A program made the position numbers and the translations under genes. The notes below the pieces were generated by a model. That model was not told where the DNA came from, did not search any database, and saw only the letters and a list, made by a program, of their open reading frames with translations. Shown here in pieces: positions 9,901 through 15,173 of a stretch of 15,173 nt of DNA (its first letter is position 1; the number at the start of each line of letters is the position of its first letter). Origin of the DNA: Haplosporangium gracile (lineage: Eukaryota > Mortierellomycota > Mortierellomycetes > Mortierellales > Mortierellaceae). The DNA lies in the NCBI GenBank assembly GCA_015499985.1, contig JAAAUF010000971.1:1-15173 (forward strand), read 5' to 3'.

Positions 9901-11923
9901 ACAATTCTGTCTGGGCGATGTCCTGGTTCGAGGATGACGACGGAATCTTGCCAACAGTATCAAAAGGAGCCAAAGTCAGGTTGAGCACGTCCAGTGGCAA
10001 GGCAAAATTGAACTGTCGTATGCACCACAAAGTCTTCATAAAGTTCACTTTAGCTGGTGTCGAGATGGCGGGATCAAGTTCCTTGGAGTTGGCCAGTTGG
10101 AGCATAGCCGCCTCGGTAAGACAACGCAACCCGTGGGCCATACAGTAGTTCCGCAGCTCTGGCTCCTTTATCAGGTCGCCTACAGTCGCTGTGATGCCGT
10201 TGGCACAGGTGGCCAGTATCCTCAGAGGACTCTCTCGCCTTGGACCCAGACCTGTTGGACTCGATCGGACTGAGGATGGGAGGCTGTTCAGGAGCAAAAT
10301 GTGACCCAGGCGAAAATAGAGGTCGAGTGTATAAGCTGACGGTGAGACATCCCCTTTTTCACTGGCAAACGTCGTCCGAGATCCAGGGCCGCGTAGGTAC
10401 TTTGGAAGATCACTGTGCCAGGCTGTAAATGTATCCAAAATATTGGTGACAGCGTGAAGATCCCGTGGTGACATGGGCAGCTTGATCCGGGTAATGGACT
10501 GAAAGATTTTGAACAGATTGCCGAGATGGTAGTGGACGACTTCGGCAATAGGTGCCTTTGATCCCGGTATTTCGTCCGGTCGCACATCCAATGCATTATT
10601 TGACAGGTCTTTGGTCGGCTATGTGATAAAACGATTTGAAACGATTATTAAATGTCCATCCGTAATTCTGCTACTGGAGCAACCAACGGGAAAATTCACT
10701 TACAACAATTTTGCTGCTCTGTTTGGAGATCATGAAGCCCATAACCTCGTTCCAAACAAGCAGCCTCCACGTATTCCGCACAAGTATATCCTTTTTGGAA
10801 AGCTTCTCCCGATGGACCAATTCCAGCACATGAGTCCCCAGCTCGATCTCGTCGGCGATATCCGCCATGAGACGAAACGATGAGTTCGCTTCGTCAACTT
10901 GGCTGGTAAGGTCGAAGAAACTGTGCATGATTAAGATTGTTTGAATGGTGACAATGTCCCGGGGTCGCTTGTCCTTGAGACTCCATGTCCGTCTGTAGAA
11001 TTCATATACAAGGTCGTCTCGAACGCCCGGACTTGGAGTTGACGACTTGAAGATGGCTCCAATCGTGCACATGGCGTAAACAATCGAGGCAACTTTGGGT
11101 TCCATTGGAAGGTCCAGCCTTGTCCAGAAATCAGGCGCCTGAGGGTCTACAAGTCCATGTATTGGGTGCATATATTGAAGGTAAAAGCCCACAAGCTCCC
11201 GAAGTATTGCTGGGGTTGGGCTGACATTGTCCGCTGCAACAAAGCTCTTGTAAGCATAAAGGTCGGGATCGGCTGCATCCATTAAAGACTGCATGATAGC
11301 ATTAGGAGATGTGAGCCACAGCATTGTAGAGTCTGGAGTGTCGGACGAGAACTCAGCCGGGGACGAAGACATAGCAACAGGCGAGCTGATAGAGTTATGA
11401 CGGCCATGGTCCGACTTTTTGCGCGAACTGACAGCAGAACGGCCCTTCTTTCCTAACAGAGGGGGAATAGGGGGGAGCAAGCACATCCACAGGTGGGACA
11501 GAAACCGGTTAGTTAATATGCACATCATGCAACAAAGTTAAAAGGCAAACCTGCAGTGTTGTCTGTGTCCACACAATAGCTCCAATGGAAGAGGAGGGTG
11601 ACACAGAAACATATTTTACTTCTTATTCTTTCTCGAATAAACAAGTCGAGTGAGTTTTGGAGTGTGTTGTGTACCGGAATGTGTGTGTCGGGGACAAAAT
11701 GGGGGGGAGCCAGTTACCATTGGGCTGTTTTTTGTTTTGCTTTTGTTCTTGTTTTGTTTTTTGCATATTGTTGCATTGGCATTGGCGGGAAGAAATTATG
11801 TTCTGCAGAATGCCACATAGCACAGCATTAAATTATGCAGTCAATTCTGCAGTCAATTCTGCAGGTCCTGCCTTCCCGTTGCCAATAAAGCAGAAACACA
11901 GACATATCAGTCTGAGTAATAAC

Positions 11924-11985
<62 letters not shown>

Positions 11986-13591
11986 AATTGGAATGGCAAA
12001 AGAGGAGAGTGTGTAAAAGGGACAAAACAACAGACCAAAGAACGGGATGAGGAAACGCAAGATGGGGAAAGGGAGAGATTGAAAAGGGATGGGGATTGAG
12101 AGATGCTTTGCACAGCGGACCACATCTCTTATTTCTTTGCGTTATCGCGCTTATTTACATATAAATAAACGCATATACACAAACAAAACAATGTGCATTG
12201 TGCTATCTTGTGTTGCCTGGATCCTCAATGCACTCTTTTTTTTTCTGTTTTGTTTGCTATTCTGTGCCCGATGAAGAAGATCATGTAGAAAACCAGTGAG
12301 AGGGCAAGAGGAATATTGACAGTCAATCAACCGAGAGGGGTAAGTAAGTAACACCGCTCTTACCCGTATCTCACCCATTACCATCAATTGCACAAAACCA
12401 ACAAAAAAAAAAAAGAAAACTATTACAACACAACCGAGTCATTCTTCCCGTCAAGTCAGAATGTGCTCTTTGTTTCTCTGGAATCGCTCTCACGCTCACT
12501 TGACCCTGGTGCTCAAGACCCGTCTTAGGGCAGGGCCAATTCGGAGAACGGCAGAGAAGCGCGAGAAAGAACCACAAAAAAAAAGAGCAGCTCAACAACG
12601 ACAGGTGGTGGGTGCGCAAACACAATAACATGAAAAGGAAACAAAAAAAAAAATATTTTTCATACAAACACTGTTCAGCACACACAAATGACAATAACCA
12701 CGACATGGGACGGAGACGCATGTAAATCCGCGGTACGAGGGAAGAAAAGAAGAAAAGAAAAGAAGAAATAAAAAAAAAGGTCTCGGGAAATGAACAATTG
12801 AACAAGAAACAAACCCCCCCTCTCTCTCTCTCTCTTCCTCTTCCTCTTGCTCTTCTTACCTCCAGCCTTTCTTGGTTATCGTGACAAAAAACCATATATA
12901 TTCCTCTTCCCACACTCAATTGAGTTCAAATTCAAAGGCAAGTGGGAGTCGCGAGGAAATAACAATTACGTTTTCAATTGAACGCCCAGCGTCAACTAAT
13001 ATCTATTCAGGTAACAAAGTAGAAAGAGAAAAAAAGGGACTTACGGGAAGCTCGGGATTTTGGCGAGTGGGCGGAGGAGGAGGTAATCCTTGAGCCGGAT
13101 TTGATGGAATCATCGGTCGACCAGGAGGTGATGGTGTTGGTGGCAGAGTTGGTGGCAATGGGAGTCGTCGGGGAAGGGGTAGGCGAGGTCGTGGCCGACA
13201 GAGTGGTCGTCGAGATCGAGGCAAGAGTATTCCGCCTTGTTAATACCGCTGTTGTCGTTGTTGTTGTTGAAAAAGCCGCTGCCGCTGCTGCTGCTGCAGA
13301 CGAGGACAAGGACAAGGAAGGAGAAGGAGAGGAAGGAGAAGGAGAGGAAGGAGAAGTAGAAGCGGGCGTGGTAGTGGGTGCGGGGAGGATATTAGGGGTG
13401 TTGACTCCGGCTGCAAGGGCTGCGAGGCGATGGGCAGCCTGGTTAGGGAGGACGATATATTGGCACTGGAGGCCAAAGGTGCTGCAACGCGAGCATGGCT
13501 CCTGACCGTTGCACTTTATCTTTTGGGTCCGGCAGTTGGAGCAGCCCTTATAGATCTTTAGCAGGCTGGAGGGAGGAATTGGCTCAAACAT
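6981..13591 (-). CDS. Large Zn(II)2Cys6 fungal transcription factor
   Basis: Four exons on the minus strand: 13591-13045, 11452-10704, 10618-9895 and 9796-6981. They join in phase to about 1611 aa. It is a predicted nuclear DNA-binding regulator; its target genes cannot be read from the sequence. Residues 17-43 form a textbook binuclear zinc cluster, C-x2-C-x6-C-x5-C-x2-C-x6-C (C17, C20, C27, C33, C36, C43). A Ser/Thr/Pro/Ala-rich linker follows, with an alanine run and Thr runs. A basic patch spans the exon 1/2 join. From about residue 263 to 660 there is an alpha-helical region of the fungal-specific transcription-factor (middle homology) type, starting LRELVGFYLQYMHPIHG. The final exon encodes residues 675-1611, rich in Ser, Pro, Gln, His and Arg and apparently disordered. 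This is long for a family commonly 600-1000 aa. The third intron uses the weak donor GTGGGT, the only phase-compatible choice I found. The ATG at 13591 is the first in this frame after the previous stop, but an upstream exon is possible. Confidence 0.85.
11837..11864. repeat. Short tandem repeat, 12-bp unit
   Basis: GCAGTCAATTCT occurs twice head to tail (11837-11848 and 11849-11860), followed by a partial GCAG. It lies in the long intron of the regulator. Confidence 0.85.
11924..11984. repeat. Compound (CA)9(AG)22 microsatellite
   Basis: A CA run (11924-11941) passes directly into a 44-bp AG run (11941-11984). In the sense of the host intron it reads (CT)n then (TG)n. It lies in the regulator's 1.59 kb intron and is likely to vary in length between strains. 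Confidence 0.97.
12820..12835. repeat. (CT)8 microsatellite after a C7 tract
   Basis: A second dinucleotide run in the regulator's long intron, next to a C homopolymer on its left and CTTCCT-type repeats on its right. Confidence 0.9.
13317..13356. repeat. Coding minisatellite, 15-bp unit
   Basis: GAAGGAGAAGGAGAG occurs twice in tandem (13317-13331 and 13332-13346), with a partial third copy to 13356. On the minus strand it encodes Ser/Pro pentapeptides (SPSSPSPSSPSPS) in the linker after the zinc cluster. The unit is a multiple of three, so copy-number changes would keep the frame. Confidence 0.85.
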
Positions 13592-13608
13592 TCGCAACGC
13601 GGGCGCAT
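13558..13608 (-). promoter_or_regulatory. Possible overlapping upstream ORF of the regulator
   Basis: An ATG at 13608-13606 opens a 16-codon frame ending in TAA at 13558-13560. It overlaps the presumed main ATG (13591) out of frame. Its context has G at -3, whereas the main ATG has C at -3. If both lie on the mRNA, this upstream ORF could limit translation of the regulator. If an upstream exon supplies the true start, the upstream ORF is irrelevant. Confidence 0.4.
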
Positions 13609-13616
13609 GTCGAGTC

Positions 13617-14400
13617 CTAGGGGCGGGACTGAGGCGGATCAATGGAGAGGAGAAAGAGAGAAAGGAGGATGAACGGGGATGAACGTGTGAGCGAATTTGG
13701 GAGCGATGACAGTGTAGTGCGATGTAGGAAGGATGAAAAGGATGAGAAAGAGAGACGCGTGCAGAAATGGGTTAAGGGAAGGAAGACAAGGGGAGGGGGG
13801 GGACGAATGAGGAGGAGAGAAGAGAAGAGAAGAGAGGGAAGGTGACGGAGATGACTCTGGCGTGAAGAATTGACAAGGGCAGTGGCGATAAAAGAAAGGG
13901 TAATGAGGAAAGGAAGAGAGAAAGGGAAGGGAACTGAGAAGAGGTGATGGAATGAACAGGGAACAGGAAACAGGAACAACAATTGAGATAACAGGGACAA
14001 CAACAGCAACAACAACAAGGAACAAGGGTAAAAAAAAAGAGAGGGTACAGAGAGAAGAGGGAAAGGAAAATGACGCGTTTCTATGCTTTTTTTTTTTGTT
14101 TCTATGGTTCCGTGGGGTGAGTGAGGAAGGGAGAGGAAGAGGAAGGAAAAAAAGGAAAGATGGTTGTTTGTCTCCTCGGATTAAGAACAAAGAAAAAAAA
14201 ATGGCGGGTAACTGTAATACTGTAGGACGCGAAAGAAAGTGAACAACAGTCAGAGAGACAACAACAAAGAGAGAGAAAAAGAGAGAACGACTTCTTGGGA
14301 AAAGGAAGGAAGGGGATTGGGCGATGGGGATGGGGCGGGTGCACCATCGGGGGATTAAACAACAGAAACAGGCCGATAGGGAGAAAGAAAAAAAAGAGGA
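13617..14400. other. Purine-rich (plus) / pyrimidine-rich (minus) non-coding tract
   Basis: The plus strand is dominated by G and A, with many GGAAG, GAGAG and AAAGG runs. The sense strand of the regulator is therefore C/T-rich for several hundred bases upstream of its presumed ATG. It ends at CCCCTAG (TAG at 13617-13619), which looks like a 3' splice site with a strong polypyrimidine tract. The open frames here are low-complexity Ser/Phe/Leu readings without domains. It is probably leader, 5' intron or promoter. Confidence 0.55.
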
Positions 14401-14501
14401 AGAGAGCTCTCTTTTCTTTCTTTATCTCTTTTGCTTTTTCATTCCGTTCTTGTTCTTTCTTGTTTGTACCCTCGTTCACATACACAACGAGCGAAAAAAA
14501 G

Positions 14502-14546
14502 AAAGGTAAGAAAGGTAAGAAAGGTAAAAGGTAAAAGGTAAAAAAA
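14502..14546. repeat. Degenerate AAAGGTAA(G) tandem repeats
   Basis: GGTAA recurs five times at 8-10 and then 7-bp spacing (AAAGGTAAG units followed by AAGGTAA units). The plus strand resembles serial splice donors, but there is no coding sequence beside it. Confidence 0.8.
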
Positions 14547-14576
14547 GGCAACGATTATCACCAATAGAATGAACAA

Positions 14577-14604
14577 ACGAACGAACGAACGAACGAACGA
14601 ACGA
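14577..14604. repeat. (ACGA)7 tetranucleotide microsatellite
   Basis: Seven perfect ACGA units in non-coding sequence. Confidence 0.97.
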
Positions 14605-15149
14605 GCAACCAGTTTGCACAAAAGACAAAGAAAAAGGCTTCTCGCTTTGAAAGAGAAAGGAAAAAAAGAAAGAAGAGACCATGAATATTCAACAATGGGC
14701 TGGCTGCTCTCAGTATTCACCTCAAAAAAAAGGGCTCAATGGCCATCAGGGATCTTCATTCGTCTCTTCTTTTTTCTTATCCTTTTCAATCAGCCCTTTT
14801 CCCATCCCTTTTTCCTTTCTCTTTTTATCCATGTTGTTTGTTTTTGTTGTTGAGTGAAGCGGCTAGTTGATGTTGTCGTTGTCGCTATTTGCATTGTTTG
14901 TTGGCATTGTTTGGTTAGTTTGTCCGTTCACTCCTTACTTGTTTGTTTTGTTCGCAATTTGTTTGTTCTGTTGTGAACCCCTCCCACCCGCTCCCATCCA
15001 TTGTGCATCAAAAGCCGTGTTCTCATTCCCCCCTTATATCTTTTTTTCCCAATCGTCTCACTTTAAGTAACGAACGATATGTAGGATATCTCTGTCTCAG
15101 TGTACATATTTGAATGTTATCAGAAAGACAATCGTTTGGAAAACAAGTA

Positions 15150-15173
15150 TGTGTGTGTGTGTGTGTGTGTGTG
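15150..15173. repeat. (TG)12 microsatellite reaching the window edge
   Basis: A perfect TG run from 15150 that is cut by the end of the window, so its full length is unknown. Confidence 0.97.

Larger units (their letters stand above)
11453..13044 (-). other. Exceptionally long intron 1 of the regulator (1592 nt)
   Basis: The donor is GTAAGT (13044-13039). The acceptor is TTAG, preceded by a C/T-rich tract, with a TTAACTAAC branch-like motif about 50 nt upstream of it. Direct joining gives C|GA, an Arg codon, and keeps the frame between a Ser/Lys/Arg-rich linker and another basic stretch. The intron separates the zinc cluster from the rest of the protein. It holds two microsatellites and a short tandem repeat. 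I saw no domain-like reading frame and no convincing internal exon, RNA gene or transposon. Confidence 0.75.
14401..15173. other. Gene-free right end with simple repeats
   Basis: No supported gene. The tract switches from purine-rich to T-rich on the plus strand, then contains AGGTAA-type repeats, an ACGA array and a terminal GT run. The reading frames are repeat-derived or low complexity. It is probably distal upstream sequence of the regulator or of an unseen neighbour. Confidence 0.55.

Noticed and set aside
7106..9937. Several plus-strand open frames of 60-156 codons
   Set aside because: They lie antisense within the long last exon (and the end of exon 3) of the regulator, whose own frame is open for 2.8 kb; they show no recognisable motifs and are shadows.
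12371..12919. Possible extra exon inside the regulator's long intron, ending at the GTAAGA donor near 12856
   Set aside because: The upstream frame meets a stop without a suitable acceptor between, and direct exon 1 to exon 2 joining already keeps the frame.
13639..14190. Long minus-strand open frame rich in Ser, Leu, Phe and Pro
   Set aside because: It is generated by the pyrimidine-rich tract; it has no domain, and the parallel frames over the same stretch look equally low in complexity.
14502..14546. Repeated GGTAAG motifs resembling plus-strand splice donors
   Set aside because: They are tandem repeat units in non-coding sequence, with no exon-like frame beside them.

Overview
The window looks like nuclear DNA of a filamentous fungus. 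The reasons are a Zn(II)2Cys6 binuclear-cluster regulator with a fungal transcription-factor middle domain, intron-rich genes with mostly 53-228 nt introns, canonical GT-AG splicing, and microsatellite- and homopolymer-rich spacers. Intron density and overall style suggest an early-diverging lineage, perhaps Mortierella-like Mucoromycota. That placement is inference, not something the sequence proves. There are no bacterial-type operons, CRISPR arrays, transposons or recognisable tRNA/rRNA genes.

Layout: (1) 23-480, plus strand: the 3' end of an unrecognised gene with a Ser/Ala/Gly-rich tail. (2) 719-2753, minus strand: a seven-exon mitochondrial carrier of 390 aa resembling yeast Mme1 (YMR166C), convergent with gene 1. 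(3) 2754-4511: a 1.76 kb spacer holding the carrier's upstream region and the 3' flank of the next gene. (4) 4512-6736, minus strand: a six-exon, 501-aa orthologue of human HTATSF1/Tat-SF1 and yeast Cus2, the U2 snRNP-associated splicing factor. (5) 6737-6980: a compact 244 bp spacer with a perfect 9-bp hairpin just after the upstream gene's stop. (6) 6981-13591, minus strand: a four-exon gene for a ~1611-aa Zn2Cys6 transcription factor. Its first intron is 1.59 kb and its last exon encodes about 937 low-complexity residues. (7) 13592-15173: a non-coding, strongly purine-rich (plus strand) leader/promoter region and several simple repeats.

The three minus-strand genes lie in the same orientation, but nothing shows that they work together: one is a mitochondrial transporter, one a splicing factor, one a DNA-binding regulator. 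All exon joins given were worked out by hand from splice motifs and reading-frame phase, and the 14 introns of these three genes are phase-consistent. 13 of their 14 acceptors are TAG and only one is CAG.

I found no clearly new multi-gene system. The points most worth checking are the architecture and uncertain 5' end of the large regulator, the hairpin after its stop codon, and the TAG acceptor bias next to a splicing-factor gene.
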